Notes under the pieces: generated by a model | What the model saw: the letters and a program-made list of their open reading frames with translations, nothing else | The model's database searches: none | Told to the model about the DNA's origin: nothing | Part shown: positions 17,370 through 26,946 of the stretch, piece by piece | Layout: the number at the start of each line of letters is the position of its first letter | How positions within the stretch are numbered: the stretch's first letter is position 1 | NCBI RefSeq assembly: GCF_035917575.1 | Contig: NZ_CP109090.1 | Location: 5,270,001 to 5,334,000 of the forward strand | Source: Streptomyces sp. NBC_01788 | Lineage (GTDB): Bacteria; Actinomycetota; Actinomycetes; Streptomycetales; Streptomycetaceae | Length of the DNA: 64,000 bases | Direction of reading: 5' to 3' | Program-made: the position numbers and the translations under genes

Positions 17370-17445
17370 CGGACGGCCGGGTTTCGCCCGAGTGGGTGTG
17401 ATCGGACGGCCGGTTCCGCCCGAGTGGGTGTGACCGCACGGCCCG
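17370..17445. repeat. Short tandem repeat between NERD and LigD-polymerase genes
   Basis: Two ~32-bp units (17370-17402 and 17403-17434), each CGGACGGCCGG...CGCCCGAGTGGGTGTGA, are followed by a partial third (17435-17445). They occupy the gap between convergent gene ends. No terminator-like stem was identified beyond the repeats. Confidence 0.75.
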
Positions 17446-17455
17446 GTTTTCCCGT

Positions 17456-18337
17456 TCACGGCAGCGCGGCCGCGCGTCCCGGGTCCAGCAGGGGCGCCAG
17501 CAGGTCGCCGTGATCCCGCAGCCGGGGCGCGATGTCCCGTGCCCGGAACTCCAGCCGCCCCGGCGCCCGGCACCCCGCCACCTCGTCCCACGTGACCGGC
17601 GCGGAGACCATCGGCTGCGGGCGCGCCCGCAGCGTGTAGGGCGCCGCCGTGGTCTTGCGCGCCGCGTTCTGACTCCAGTCGACGAACACCTTCCCCGGGC
17701 GCAGACTCCGCGTCATCCGGTGCAGCACCAGCTCGGGCATCGCGCGCTCCGCCTCCACGGCGAGCCCCCTCGCGTAGTCGGACGCCCGCGCGCTGGAAGC
17801 CCCCCGCACCGCGGCCAGCAGATGCAGCCCCTTCGATCCGGACGTCTTCGCGTACGCCTCGATCCCGTCCCCGGCCAGCCGCTCCCGCAGCCACAACGCC
17901 ACCCGGCAGCAGTCCACCACGCTCGCCGGCGCCCCCGGATCCAGGTCGAACACCAGCCGGTCGGCCTCCGCGGGCGCCTCGACCACCCACTGCGGGGTGT
18001 GGAACTCGGTCACCAGGTTGGCCGCCCACATGAGGCTCGCCAGATCCTGCACCAGCACCATCCGCGCCGCCCCCGTTGACTTCGGCACCTCGGCCGTCGT
18101 CACCCACTCGGGCGTACCCGGCGGCACGTTCTTGGCGAAGAACACCTGCCCGTCCGGCCCGTCCGGGTAGCGCAGGAAGGACACGGGCCGGTCGCGCAGA
18201 TGGGGCAGCAGTGCCTCGGCGGTCGTCGCGTAGTAGTGCAGCACCTCGCCCTTGGTGAACCCGCTCGCGGGATACAGCACCTTGTCCAGGTTGCTGAGCG
18301 CGAGCCGTCGCCCCTCCACCTCCGTGATCGGCGCCAT
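17456..18337 (-). CDS. ligD: LigD polymerase-domain protein (NHEJ primase-polymerase)
   Basis: A 293-aa stand-alone PolDom/primase-polymerase of the archaeo-eukaryotic primase superfamily, used in bacterial non-homologous end joining to fill ends with ribonucleotides. Visible motifs: NLDKVLYP, FVFDLDPG-type metal-binding acid pair (LVFDLDPGAP), KTSGSKGLH, and the SLRPGKVFVDWSQN segment. No ligase or phosphoesterase domain is fused, so an ATP-dependent ligase must be encoded elsewhere. It is divergent from ku with a 111-bp shared promoter region. Confidence 0.94.
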   Translation of the reverse strand: MAPITEVEGRRLALSNLDKVLYPASGFTKGEVLHYYATTAEALLPHLRDRPVSFLRYPDGPDGQVFFAKNVPPGTPEWVTTAEVPKSTGAARMVLVQDLASLMWAANLVTEFHTPQWVVEAPAEADRLVFDLDPGAPASVVDCCRVALWLRERLAGDGIEAYAKTSGSKGLHLLAAVRGASSARASDYARGLAVEAERAMPELVLHRMTRSLRPGKVFVDWSQNAARKTTAAPYTLRARPQPMVSAPVTWDEVAGCRAPGRLEFRARDIAPRLRDHGDLLAPLLDPGRAAALP

Positions 18338-18448
18338 ACGATAAGAAAACCATGGAAACTACTTGAACCAGAACAAACAGAGCAGCCTCGGCAGCCAGCG
18401 CAATCAGACCAAGCAGATCGTCCTGATCCGATCCGGAAGGTGCTCCCC

Positions 18449-19513
18449 GTGCGATCCATTTGGAACGGCGCCATCTCGTTCGGCCTGGTCAGCATCCCGA
18501 TCAAGCTCGTGAACGCGACCGAGAGCCACGCCATCTCCTTCCGCCAGATCCACACCGAGGACGGCGGCCGCATCCGCTACCGCAAGGTGTGCGAACTGGA
18601 GGAGCGCGAGGTCACCCAGGCGGAGATCGGCAAGGCCTACGAGGACGCGGACGGCTCCATCGTCCCGATCACCGACGAGGACCTGGCCCACCTGCCGCTG
18701 CCCACCGCGAAGACGATCGACATCGTGGCCTTCGTCCCGGCCGACCGGATCGACCCGCTCCAGATGGAGAACGCGTACTACCTGGCGGCGAGCGGTGCTC
18801 CCGCCGCCAAGCCGTACACCCTGCTGCGCGAGGCCCTCAAGCGCAGCCGGAAGGTGGCGATCGCGAAGTTCGCCCTGCGCGGCCGCGAGCGACTGGGCAT
18901 GCTCCGTGTGGTGGACGACGTCATCGCCATGCACGGCCTGCTCTGGCCCGACGAGATCCGCGCCCCCCAGGGCGTGGCCCTGGACGTCGACGTCACCGTC
19001 CGGGACAAGGAGCTGGACCTCGCCGACGCCCTCATGGACACCCTGGGCGAGGTCGACCTCCAGGATCTCCACGACGAGTACCGCGAGGCGCTGGAGGAGG
19101 TCATCGCCGCGAAGGCCGCCGGCGAGGCGCCCCCCGAGGCTCCCGAACCCGCCCCTGGCGGCAAGGTCCTCGACCTGATGGCCGCCCTGGAGAACAGTGT
19201 GCGGGCGGCCAGGCAGTCCAGGGGCGAGGAAGTGGGGGAGGAGACCGGGGAACCGGCGGAGGAGGCCGAGGTCAGGCACCTCCCGCGCGGCAAGCGAGCA
19301 GGCGGCGCGGCCAAGAAGGCCACCACCGGGAAGTCGGCTCCCGCGGCCAAGAAGACCGCGGCCAAGAAGACGTCCGCCGCGAAGAAGTCCACCTCCAAGA
19401 CGGCGCAGTCGGCGCAGTCGTCGCGGTCCGCGAAGAAGACCGCATCGACCACCAAGAGCACGACGAAGAAGACCCCGGCCAAGAAGACGGCCTCCCGCAA
19501 ACGCACGGCGTGA
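18449..19513 (+). CDS. ku: Ku DNA-end-binding protein
   Basis: A 354-aa bacterial Ku homodimer subunit that threads onto double-strand breaks and recruits LigD enzymes. The start is GTG at 18449 behind GGAAGG; the product begins RSIWNGAISFGLVSIPIKL, the classical Ku opening. The ring domain runs to ~residue 255. The C-terminal ~85 residues form a lysine/alanine-rich tail of KKT/KKS repeats (histone-H1-like), known in actinobacterial Ku to increase DNA binding. It is divergent from the LigD-polymerase gene. Confidence 0.96.
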   Translation: MRSIWNGAISFGLVSIPIKLVNATESHAISFRQIHTEDGGRIRYRKVCELEEREVTQAEIGKAYEDADGSIVPITDEDLAHLPLPTAKTIDIVAFVPADRIDPLQMENAYYLAASGAPAAKPYTLLREALKRSRKVAIAKFALRGRERLGMLRVVDDVIAMHGLLWPDEIRAPQGVALDVDVTVRDKELDLADALMDTLGEVDLQDLHDEYREALEEVIAAKAAGEAPPEAPEPAPGGKVLDLMAALENSVRAARQSRGEEVGEETGEPAEEAEVRHLPRGKRAGGAAKKATTGKSAPAAKKTAAKKTSAAKKSTSKTAQSAQSSRSAKKTASTTKSTTKKTPAKKTASRKRTA

Positions 19514-19537
19514 GAACCGCCCCTTGCGCGACTGGAC

Positions 19538-20407
19538 CTACGCGGCCTTCTGTGAGGCGGCGGCGTCGGGGCGCAGGTCGTCGAGGGTGAGGGGGTGGGC
19601 CGGCGGCTCGGGCAGGGCGAGCCGGCCGGTGGTGTGCAGGCCGGAGTCGACATGGAGCAGTTCGCCGGCCTCCAGCAGCCGCCAGTCCGGGTTGTCGTCC
19701 ATGCGCTCGCTGGCCACCACGACGGCCGGGTGTGCGGCCAGAGCCTCGGAGTGCACGCGCATCCGCCCGTTGCTGCCGCTGTGGTCGAGGTGCCGGGTGC
19801 CGTGCCGGCCGCCCGCCGCGCGCTGGAGGACGTACAGCTCGTGGGTGCCGGGGTAGCGCAGCGCCCACAGTTGGTCCGGGGTGACGAGGACCAGGTTGAG
19901 GGCGTAGACGGGCAGATGCCCGGCGATCCAGCGCGCGGCCCGCGTGATGCCGACGGTGACGTCGCCGCCGTGTTCGCGGGTCTCGCGGGTGACGAGGGCG
20001 AAGAACCGCTCCGAGTCGGTGTCGCCCCTGACCAGTGACCGGTCCTCGCCCAGGTGGTCGTCGAGCGCGTCGAGGTCCTCGATCACCCCGTTGTGCGCGA
20101 ACAGCCGCCCTTCCTGCTCGAAGGGGTGGGTGTTGCGCGCTTCCAGGCTGCCGGTCGAGGCGAACCGCACATGGGCGAGGAAGGTGGTGGACTCCACCTG
20201 CCGTGCCTCCTCGGCGAACCCGCGGTCCCGGTAGGCGGCGATCGGCGCCTTGTCGACCCGCGGGGTGCCGTCCGCCGCGAAGTAACCGAGCCCGGTGCCG
20301 TCCGGATCGCGGTGACTCTGCCGGCTGAGACTGTCGGGGGCGTCCAGCAGCCAGAAGGTGGCGCGAGTACGCCGCGGCGCGCTGCTGAGTCCGAACAGAC
20401 GGCACAT
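19538..20407 (-). CDS. Class II glutamine amidotransferase (YafJ-like)
   Basis: A 289-aa Ntn-type amidotransferase. Starting at the ATG at 20407 gives MCRLFGL, placing the nucleophile Cys2 at the mature N-terminus. Glutaminase features include LAHVRFASTG, NTHPFEQEGRLFAHNG and GDTDSERFF. Members release ammonia from glutamine; the stand-alone YafJ type has no assigned acceptor. It is convergent with ku (24-bp gap) and divergent from the TerD-fusion gene. Confidence 0.9.
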   Translation of the reverse strand: MCRLFGLSSAPRRTRATFWLLDAPDSLSRQSHRDPDGTGLGYFAADGTPRVDKAPIAAYRDRGFAEEARQVESTTFLAHVRFASTGSLEARNTHPFEQEGRLFAHNGVIEDLDALDDHLGEDRSLVRGDTDSERFFALVTRETREHGGDVTVGITRAARWIAGHLPVYALNLVLVTPDQLWALRYPGTHELYVLQRAAGGRHGTRHLDHSGSNGRMRVHSEALAAHPAVVVASERMDDNPDWRLLEAGELLHVDSGLHTTGRLALPEPPAHPLTLDDLRPDAAASQKAA

Positions 20408-20618
20408 CGGCTTCCTCCGCGGTTGTCGGCCGGCCCTCCCCGAGTTCCCCGCCCCCGGGTCACGAACCGGGCCTTCCGTGAAGATCCGGACCAGTCGCTT
20501 ACGCATCGCACCGCGGGGACTACAGTGAGCCATGTGCGACACGTCACACCGTGTCGCGTGTCATGCGCCTGGGGCGAGGGTCTCCTCGTTCCCGGGTTGC
20601 GTCGTTTTTGGGGGCATT

Positions 20619-22802
20619 ATGCATGAAATGAGCAAGGGCTCGAATGTGACGCTGGCGGCCCTGAGCGAGAACGTCGGTTCGGTGATCGTCGGTCTGGGCT
20701 GGGGGAGTCCGACCGGCGAGGGCGACGCTGACGTGTCCGTCCTCCTGCTGGACGCGAACGGCAAGGTGCGCAGCGACTCCGACTTCTACTTCTACAACCA
20801 TCCGGTCGCCGCCGACGGCAGTGTGCAGTTGCTGGGCAAGACGCCCACGGCGGACGGAAACGAGGACCGGATCAGCTTCGACCTGACCGCCGTCCCCTCA
20901 GACATCGACCGCGTGGTGGTGGCCGCCAGCCGGTACGACGGAGCGTGCTTCGGCGAACTGGACGACGTACGGCTGTCGTTGGCGGACGGGGCCGGTGAGG
21001 AACTCCTCCGCTTCGCCGTGCAGGGCGCCGACTCGATGAGCGCGATCATCTTCGGCGAGCTCTACCGGCGCGGGGAGCAGTGGAAGTTCCGCGCCGTCGG
21101 CCAGGGCTACGACACCGGACTCGCCGGTCTGGCAACGGACTTCGGCGTCGACATCGAGGACGACGCGGAGGCGGCGGAGGCGGCGGAGGCTCGGGGCGAC
21201 GCCGAGGAGGCGGAAGCACGGGGCAACGCGGGCACGGCGGAAGCGCGGGGCGACGCCGAGGCGGTGGAAGCGCGGGGCGACGCGGGCACGGTGGAAGCGC
21301 AGGGCGACGCCGCGTCCGAGGGCCGGGCGGTCGTGACGGCGACCCCGGCCCCGGTTCCGGTCACGACCCCTGCCGGTGAGCCCGGTCCGCGGGAGGCCGT
21401 GGAGACCGTCCCGGCTCCCCGCCGTCCCGAGGACGCCGCCGCCCGGCCGGGCAGGGCGACCGCACGGCCTCGTACCGCGAAGAAGAAGGTCACCCTGCCC
21501 AGGGCGGCCAGAAAGACCCTGGCGGAGAACGAGTCCTGGAGGGCGGCCCGGCTCTTCCCGGTGTCGGCGCTCAAGAGCGACCGGGACCGTGAGACACGCG
21601 CGACCTCCGTGCTGCTCTCGGTGATGGCGCAGGTGCCGGAGTTCGGCAGGAGGCTCACCGCCGCGTTCGGGGCGCCCGCCGGCCGTATGGAGACCTTCAC
21701 CGAGGTCACCCTGCCGCACGGCGACTCCCCGCGGCGCCCCGACGGAGTGATCCGCGTCGAGCGGGCCGGCAAGCTGTGGACGGCGCTGGTCGAGACGAAG
21801 ACCAACGGCAACGCGCTCAGGGCCGACCAGGTCCAGGCGTACATGGACATCGCCGCGCGCCGCGGCTACGAGGCCGTCATCACCCTGTCGAACGACGTCG
21901 AGCTGGAGGGCAGCCCGCTCGTCGACGTCAGGATCGACAAGCGCCGCAAGCACAAGGTGGCCCTGCGGCACCTGTCGTGGGCGGAAGTCGCCCACCAGGC
22001 ACAGATGTTGATCCGCCACGAGGGCGTCGGCAACGCGGCGCACGCCTGGCTCCTCCAGGAGTTGCTGCACTACCTCCAGCACGAGAACTCCGGCTGCCAC
22101 GGTTTCCAGAACATGGGCCCGGCCTGGGTGCCCGTACGCAACGGGATCGACGACGAGACCCTGTGCCAGGGAGACCCACGGGCACTGGAGGTCGTCGAGA
22201 ACTGGGAACGGCTCATCCGCCAGGTGTGTCTCGCGCTGGGCGGCGAACTGGGGCAGAAGGCACTGCCCGTCCAGCGCTCCAAGCGGGGAGCGGATCCGGG
22301 AGCGCGCCGCAGCGGACTCGCCGACCGGCTCTGCGTCGACGGAAGACTCCAGGCGGAACTGCGGATCGAGGGAACACCCGGCGTCCTGGCGATCAGCGCG
22401 GACCTCCGTACCGGAAGGCTGCGCACCTCCATCGACATACCGGCGCCCGAGCAGGGCCACCCCCTGTCCTGGGCGAAGCGGCTTGTGCGGCGCCTGGCCG
22501 AGGCACCGGCGGACCTCCATGTCGAAACCCTCGTCGACGGGGAGACCGGCGGCCCGCGGAGCACGCTGGAACGGCTCCGCCCGGAGCCCGCTGACATGCT
22601 GCCGAAGGACGGCGACACCCGGATCACCGGTTTCCGCCTGTCCTTGTTCAAGAGCATGGGCAGTACGCGCGGCACCGCCCAGTCCGGTTTCATCCGGAGC
22701 GTCGACGACGCCGTACACCGCTTTCACCGGACCGTGGTGGTCCACCTGGACAGCCCGGCACCGCGCCGGGTGCCGTCCGGGCAGGGAGCGGCGAGAGGCT
22801 GA
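20619..22802 (+). CDS. TerD domain fused to PD-(D/E)XK nuclease-like domain
   Basis: A 727-aa multidomain protein. Residues ~1-175 are a TerD stress-response domain (MSKGSNVTL, VSVLLLDANGKV, FYFYNHPVAADGSV, FELYRR-type end), which normally binds Ca2+ at acidic loops. Residues ~175-310 are an acidic linker with a degenerate EARGDA repeat and a Pro-rich part. Residues ~300-560 contain RPDGV (Asp375) and ALVETKTNGN (Glu392-x-Lys394), a D...ExK constellation typical of restriction-endonuclease folds, with DQVQAYMDIA next. The C-terminus is unassigned alpha/beta. I chose the ATG at 20619. Inference: a Ter-linked nucleic-acid-processing effector. The gene is monocistronic. Confidence 0.78.
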   Translation: MHEMSKGSNVTLAALSENVGSVIVGLGWGSPTGEGDADVSVLLLDANGKVRSDSDFYFYNHPVAADGSVQLLGKTPTADGNEDRISFDLTAVPSDIDRVVVAASRYDGACFGELDDVRLSLADGAGEELLRFAVQGADSMSAIIFGELYRRGEQWKFRAVGQGYDTGLAGLATDFGVDIEDDAEAAEAAEARGDAEEAEARGNAGTAEARGDAEAVEARGDAGTVEAQGDAASEGRAVVTATPAPVPVTTPAGEPGPREAVETVPAPRRPEDAAARPGRATARPRTAKKKVTLPRAARKTLAENESWRAARLFPVSALKSDRDRETRATSVLLSVMAQVPEFGRRLTAAFGAPAGRMETFTEVTLPHGDSPRRPDGVIRVERAGKLWTALVETKTNGNALRADQVQAYMDIAARRGYEAVITLSNDVELEGSPLVDVRIDKRRKHKVALRHLSWAEVAHQAQMLIRHEGVGNAAHAWLLQELLHYLQHENSGCHGFQNMGPAWVPVRNGIDDETLCQGDPRALEVVENWERLIRQVCLALGGELGQKALPVQRSKRGADPGARRSGLADRLCVDGRLQAELRIEGTPGVLAISADLRTGRLRTSIDIPAPEQGHPLSWAKRLVRRLAEAPADLHVETLVDGETGGPRSTLERLRPEPADMLPKDGDTRITGFRLSLFKSMGSTRGTAQSGFIRSVDDAVHRFHRTVVVHLDSPAPRRVPSGQGAARG

Positions 22803-22877
22803 GAGGGCGGGACCGGGACAGCGGGAGGCGGAGGCCCGGAGGGAGGCGGAGCCCCGGCGGTCACGAACCGGTGGCGG

Positions 22878-24527
22878 TCAGGGATGCCGCGGCTCACCGT
22901 GCGCGGGCGTCTCGCCCATCGCCATGAGCTGGAGCCGCAGCGCCAGCCGCAGGCGGGGCGAGGAGAGATCGAGCGGGACCGCCTCCTCGAGCTTGCGCAG
23001 TCGGTAGCGCAGCGTGTTCGGATGGACCCGCAGGTGCCCTGCGGCGCTCTGCGGGTCGCCGAAGTGGTCGAGCCAGGCCGCGAGGGTGGTGAGGTACGGC
23101 GTGCCGTGTTCCTCGTCGTGCGCGCGCAGGGCGGCGAGCGGCCCGCCGAGCTGCCATGTGCCGGGCCCGACGGCGGCCTTGGCACGTTCCACGACGACGG
23201 CGTCCCAGGCGTCCTCCATCAGCACGAGCCCCGTCCCGTGGGCGAGGCGGAGCCGGCCGGCGCCGGTCAGCCGGTGGAGTTCGGCCGCTTCCGCCGTGGA
23301 ACGCGGCAACTCCTCGGGGGAGCGGGCGGGGCAGCCCGCCACGGCGTACAGACCGGGGTCGTGCGCGCGTGTCTCGGTGAGCACGTGCCGGAGCCAGCCG
23401 ACGGTGCCGGCGTCGGCCCGGACGCCGGGAGCACCTCGCCGCCCGCTCCGTCCCGGCTCGGTGACCACGCCGAACAGCAGCCCGTCGAGGTCGGCGAGCA
23501 GCGGCTGGTGCCAGCCGAACCGGTGGGCGACCGACTCCCAAAGGTCAAGCAGCCCGCGTACATCCTCGGTCCCGCCGGACGACGACCCGAAGGCCACCAC
23601 CCGCCAGGGACCGGCCGGCAGCGCGGCGGCCGCTCCCGGCGCCCGGTCCGGGAGGGCGCCTTCGCGCAGGGCAGCCCGCAACTGCCCGGCCGACACCCGC
23701 CGCGCGATGCCGGCCTCGGCGCGCAGCCGCAGCAGATGCAGGGCCAGGACCGAGGCCACCTCGCCGAGCTCACGGACGCGTTCCGGCGGGACCGGCGACC
23801 TGACCACGGCCCAGATCGACCCGAGCCACTCGCCGCCCGCCCGCACGGGGATGACCAGCCTGGGCAGGATGCCGTCGGGACCCGCGGGGGTCCAGATGGG
23901 GTCGCCGGAGCGTGCCAGCCTGCGGAAGACGCCACTGGCCCGGAAATGCGTCAGGGTCTTCGCGGGGACGCGCCGCCCCACGATGGTGGAGACCCGTGCC
24001 GGGTCGGTGGTGTCCTGCCGCGCGGAGTAGGCGAGGACGCGGGACTGCGTGTCCTCCACCGTCACGGGCGCGTCGATGATCTCGGCGGCCGCGTCGGCCA
24101 GGGCGAACAGGTCGCTGTGCGGGCCGGGGGTGCCGAGGGCGCCTGTGGCGGGCGCGGAGGCCCGGTCGATGACACCGCGCAGCAGCCAGACGACGTGCGC
24201 CCACGAGGTGTGCGGTTGCAGTTCGACCAGTGCGGGGCCGCCCGTCGGCCTGCGGGCCGCGCGGGTCACCTGCGCGTCGCGCGCGGCGGGTCGCTTGAGG
24301 ACCAGGCCCGCGGCCCCTGCCCCGGCGGTCCGTTCCAGCAGGGCGAGGGCTCCGGCCCGGTCCGTCACGCCCACCCCGAGGACGAGTTCGCCCGGCCGGC
24401 CCGCGGTGTCACCGGGTTCGGCCAGGGCGACGTCGTGCACCTCGGCGTTCCCGGCGGGGACGACCGTACGCAGAAGCCCGGACCCCAGGGAGTCCACGAG
24501 GTCGGTCACGGTGATCACGGCCGGCAC
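22878..24527 (-). CDS. PucR-family transcriptional regulator
   Basis: A 549-aa (from GTG 24527) PucR/CdaR-type regulator. An N-terminal purine-catabolism-like domain (VITVTDLVDSLGSGLL) is followed by a central ligand-sensing region and a degenerate GGDEF-like part. The C-terminal PucR HTH reads LAAWLDHFGDPQSAAGHLRVHPNTLRYRLRKLEE. Members respond to amino acids, purines or polyamines. It is divergent from an amino-acid oxidoreductase gene (203-bp gap), making that gene the likely target. Upstream in-frame ATGs (including one before RVGHNGAHEQQ) are possible; no clear ribosome-binding site decides. Confidence 0.88.
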   Translation of the reverse strand: MPAVITVTDLVDSLGSGLLRTVVPAGNAEVHDVALAEPGDTAGRPGELVLGVGVTDRAGALALLERTAGAGAAGLVLKRPAARDAQVTRAARRPTGGPALVELQPHTSWAHVVWLLRGVIDRASAPATGALGTPGPHSDLFALADAAAEIIDAPVTVEDTQSRVLAYSARQDTTDPARVSTIVGRRVPAKTLTHFRASGVFRRLARSGDPIWTPAGPDGILPRLVIPVRAGGEWLGSIWAVVRSPVPPERVRELGEVASVLALHLLRLRAEAGIARRVSAGQLRAALREGALPDRAPGAAAALPAGPWRVVAFGSSSGGTEDVRGLLDLWESVAHRFGWHQPLLADLDGLLFGVVTEPGRSGRRGAPGVRADAGTVGWLRHVLTETRAHDPGLYAVAGCPARSPEELPRSTAEAAELHRLTGAGRLRLAHGTGLVLMEDAWDAVVVERAKAAVGPGTWQLGGPLAALRAHDEEHGTPYLTTLAAWLDHFGDPQSAAGHLRVHPNTLRYRLRKLEEAVPLDLSSPRLRLALRLQLMAMGETPAHGEPRHP

Positions 24528-24730
24528 CCCGCAGCGCGGCGTCCGGGACTGCTGCTCATGAGCCCCATTGTGTCCCACGCGCATCGTGCCCATCGCATCA
24601 TCGGCACCGCCCTCATTGTCAGCCCGCCACAAAGACAACGGAGGCGTCCGGCACCACCATCGGAGGCGTCCGGAGGCGTCACCGGCCCGGACAGGTCCCG
24701 TACGAACCGCCCCGCACGAAGAGGTCCCGC

Positions 24731-26002
24731 ATGGCCGCCCGCCCTCCCTCGCCCGCACCCTCCGCCCCCAGCCGTGTCGCCGTCGTCGGCGCGGGCATGG
24801 TCGGACTGTCCACCGCCTGGTTCCTCCAGGAGCGGGGTGTCGACGTCACCGTGTACGACCGCGAGGGGGTGGCCGCCGGGTCGTCCTGGGGCAACGCCGG
24901 ATGGCTCACCCCCGGTCTCGCGACCCCGCTGCCCGAGCCCGCGGTCCTCACCTACGGGGTGCGCGCGGTACTCAGCCCGTCCTCCCCGGTCTACGTCCCG
25001 CCGAGCGCCGACCCGAAACTGCTCAGGTTCCTGGCCGGGTTCGCCCGCAACAGCACCGCCTCCCAGTGGCTGCGGTCGATGCGCGCGCTCGTCCCCATCA
25101 ACAGCCTGGCGCTGTCGAGTTTCGACACGCTGGCCGAGGGCGGTGTCGAGGCGCGGACGCTGGAGGCCAAGTCCTTCATCGCCGCCTACCGCTCGGCCAC
25201 CGAGCGCGAGGTCCTGCTGGAGGAGCTCGAACAGATCCACTCCGCGGGCCAGACCATGGAGTTCGACGTCCTCGACGGGAACGAGGCCCGGGGGGTCGAG
25301 CCGTCCCTGTCGGACGAGATCGGCGCGGCGATCCGGCTGCACGGCCAGCGCTACATCGACCCGGGCCACTACGTGCACGCCCTGGCCGACGCGGTCCGTG
25401 CCCGCGGCGGGGTGATCCACGAGGGCACGGAGGTCACCGACGTGCGGGACACGGCGGCCGGAGTCACGGTCGTCGTCGGCGGCGGGGACGGTGAGCGCTT
25501 CGACGCGGTGGTCCTGGCCACGGGCGCCTGGCTGGGCCGCCTCGCCCGGGAGTTCGGCGTGCGCTCCCTCGTGCAGGCCGGCCGCGGATACAGCTTCAGC
25601 GTCCCGGTCGAGCACGTGCCGTCCGGGCCCGTCTACTTCCCCGCCCAGCGCGTCGCCTGCACGCCGCTCGGCGACCGGCTGCGCGTCGCCGGGATGATGG
25701 AGTTCCGCAAGCCGGAGGCGCCCCTGGACGCCCGCCGCGTCCACGCCATCGCCGAGGCCGCCCGCCCGCTGCTGCGCGGCGCCGACCTGGACGCCCGCCG
25801 GGACGAGTGGGTCGGCTCCCGCCCGTGCACCACCGACGGCCTGCCCCTGATCGGCGCCACCCGCTCCCCCCGCGTCTTCGCCGCGGGCGGCCACGGCATG
25901 TGGGGCATCACCCTCGGCCCAGCCACCGGACGCCTCCTCGCCGAAACGATCGTCACCGGCGAACTCCCCGCGCAGCTCGCCCCGTTCGACCCACTGCGCT
26001 GA
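24731..26002 (+). CDS. D-amino-acid dehydrogenase-like FAD oxidoreductase (DadA/DAO family)
   Basis: A 423-aa flavoprotein. The FAD-binding motif is VAVVGAGMVGLSTAWFLQERG (residues ~16-36), followed by GSSWGNAGWLTPG, typical of DadA-type dehydrogenases. A later RPCTTDGLPLIGATR and GGHGMWGITLGPATG segment completes the FAD site. Predicted to oxidise a D-amino acid or N-methyl/imino acid; the exact substrate cannot be read from sequence. It is divergent from the PucR regulator, which probably controls it. Confidence 0.88.
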   Translation: MAARPPSPAPSAPSRVAVVGAGMVGLSTAWFLQERGVDVTVYDREGVAAGSSWGNAGWLTPGLATPLPEPAVLTYGVRAVLSPSSPVYVPPSADPKLLRFLAGFARNSTASQWLRSMRALVPINSLALSSFDTLAEGGVEARTLEAKSFIAAYRSATEREVLLEELEQIHSAGQTMEFDVLDGNEARGVEPSLSDEIGAAIRLHGQRYIDPGHYVHALADAVRARGGVIHEGTEVTDVRDTAAGVTVVVGGGDGERFDAVVLATGAWLGRLAREFGVRSLVQAGRGYSFSVPVEHVPSGPVYFPAQRVACTPLGDRLRVAGMMEFRKPEAPLDARRVHAIAEAARPLLRGADLDARRDEWVGSRPCTTDGLPLIGATRSPRVFAAGGHGMWGITLGPATGRLLAETIVTGELPAQLAPFDPLR

Positions 26003-26156
26003 CCGCCCTTCGCCTCGGACGCCGACCGCCCGCTGTGGGCCTCATGGCGCGTACCCGTTCTCCTCCTCCCTCCCCCTCCCTCCGCACGCCCGGCGCCGGG
26101 AATACTGGAAGTCCGTGGTGGCGCGGAGACGGATCCGCAGGGGGAGGGAGCGTGCC

Positions 26157-26894
26157 ATGGGCAGTCCGGATCAGGGCCGGGCCGGCAGCGGACCGGTCGG
26201 TGCGGAGCAGATGATCGCGGAGGCGCGGAAGGCGTTCTTCACGATGTTCGCGTTCCTCGTGGGGATCTGGCTGGTGCAACTGGCCAACTACACCGGCGGT
26301 TACGCCCTCTCCCGGCAGTTCGGGGTGTCGTCCGGTGACTTCGGCACCCTGCCCGACATCCTCACCGCGCCTTTTCTGCACTGGAGTTGGGCGCACATAG
26401 AAAGCAACTCCGGCCCGCTGTTCATCTTCGGCTTCCTCGCCGCCTACCGGGGTGTGGCCCGCTTCCTCGGACTGAGCCTGCTCGTCGCGGTGACCAGCGG
26501 ACTGACCGTCTGGTTCTTCGAACGGGGCGGCGTGGAGACCGTCGGAGCCAGCGGCCTGATCTTCGGCTACTTCGGCTACGTCGTGGTCCGCGGCCTCTTC
26601 GACCGGCATCTGATCGACACGCTGATCGGCATCGTCATGGCGGCCTCCTTCGCCTACATGCTCACCGTCGCCGTGCCGGGGACACCGGGAGTGAGCTGGC
26701 TCGGACACCTCGGCGGCCTGATCGGCGGCCTGGTCGGCGCCTGGGTCTTCCGGGACCGCCGCCCACGGCCCGCAGGCCCCGGCCGCCGCCCCGACGACGG
26801 AACCGGGACGACGACCCGCGGCGACCTCCCGGTACAGGCCGGCAACCCACGCGCCGACCTGCACAAGGAACTCGGCGACCTGGGCCTCCTCTGA
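26157..26894 (+). CDS. Rhomboid-family intramembrane serine protease
   Basis: A 245-aa membrane protein with about six helices. The catalytic Ser lies in TVGASGLIFGYFGYVV (GxSG) and the catalytic His in WLGHLGGLIGGLVG. An upstream HWSWAHIESNSGPLFIFG helix matches the rhomboid TM2 H..N pattern. ATG 26157 is preceded by GGGAGGGAG. The C-terminal ~55 residues are a charged, Pro/Arg-rich cytoplasmic tail. Substrates are unknown. It is probably monocistronic. Confidence 0.9.
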   Translation: MGSPDQGRAGSGPVGAEQMIAEARKAFFTMFAFLVGIWLVQLANYTGGYALSRQFGVSSGDFGTLPDILTAPFLHWSWAHIESNSGPLFIFGFLAAYRGVARFLGLSLLVAVTSGLTVWFFERGGVETVGASGLIFGYFGYVVVRGLFDRHLIDTLIGIVMAASFAYMLTVAVPGTPGVSWLGHLGGLIGGLVGAWVFRDRRPRPAGPGRRPDDGTGTTTRGDLPVQAGNPRADLHKELGDLGLL

Positions 26895-26946
26895 CCGGTC
26901 ACGTCCACGGCGAGGCGGGGGCGGCCCGAGCCTGACGTGAGGTCGC

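Noticed and set aside
20898..22745. Long minus-strand open frame opposite the TerD-fusion gene
   Set aside because: It is the codon-bias shadow of the plus-strand gene in GC-rich DNA. Composition is Arg/Gly/Val/His without domains and there is no ribosome site.
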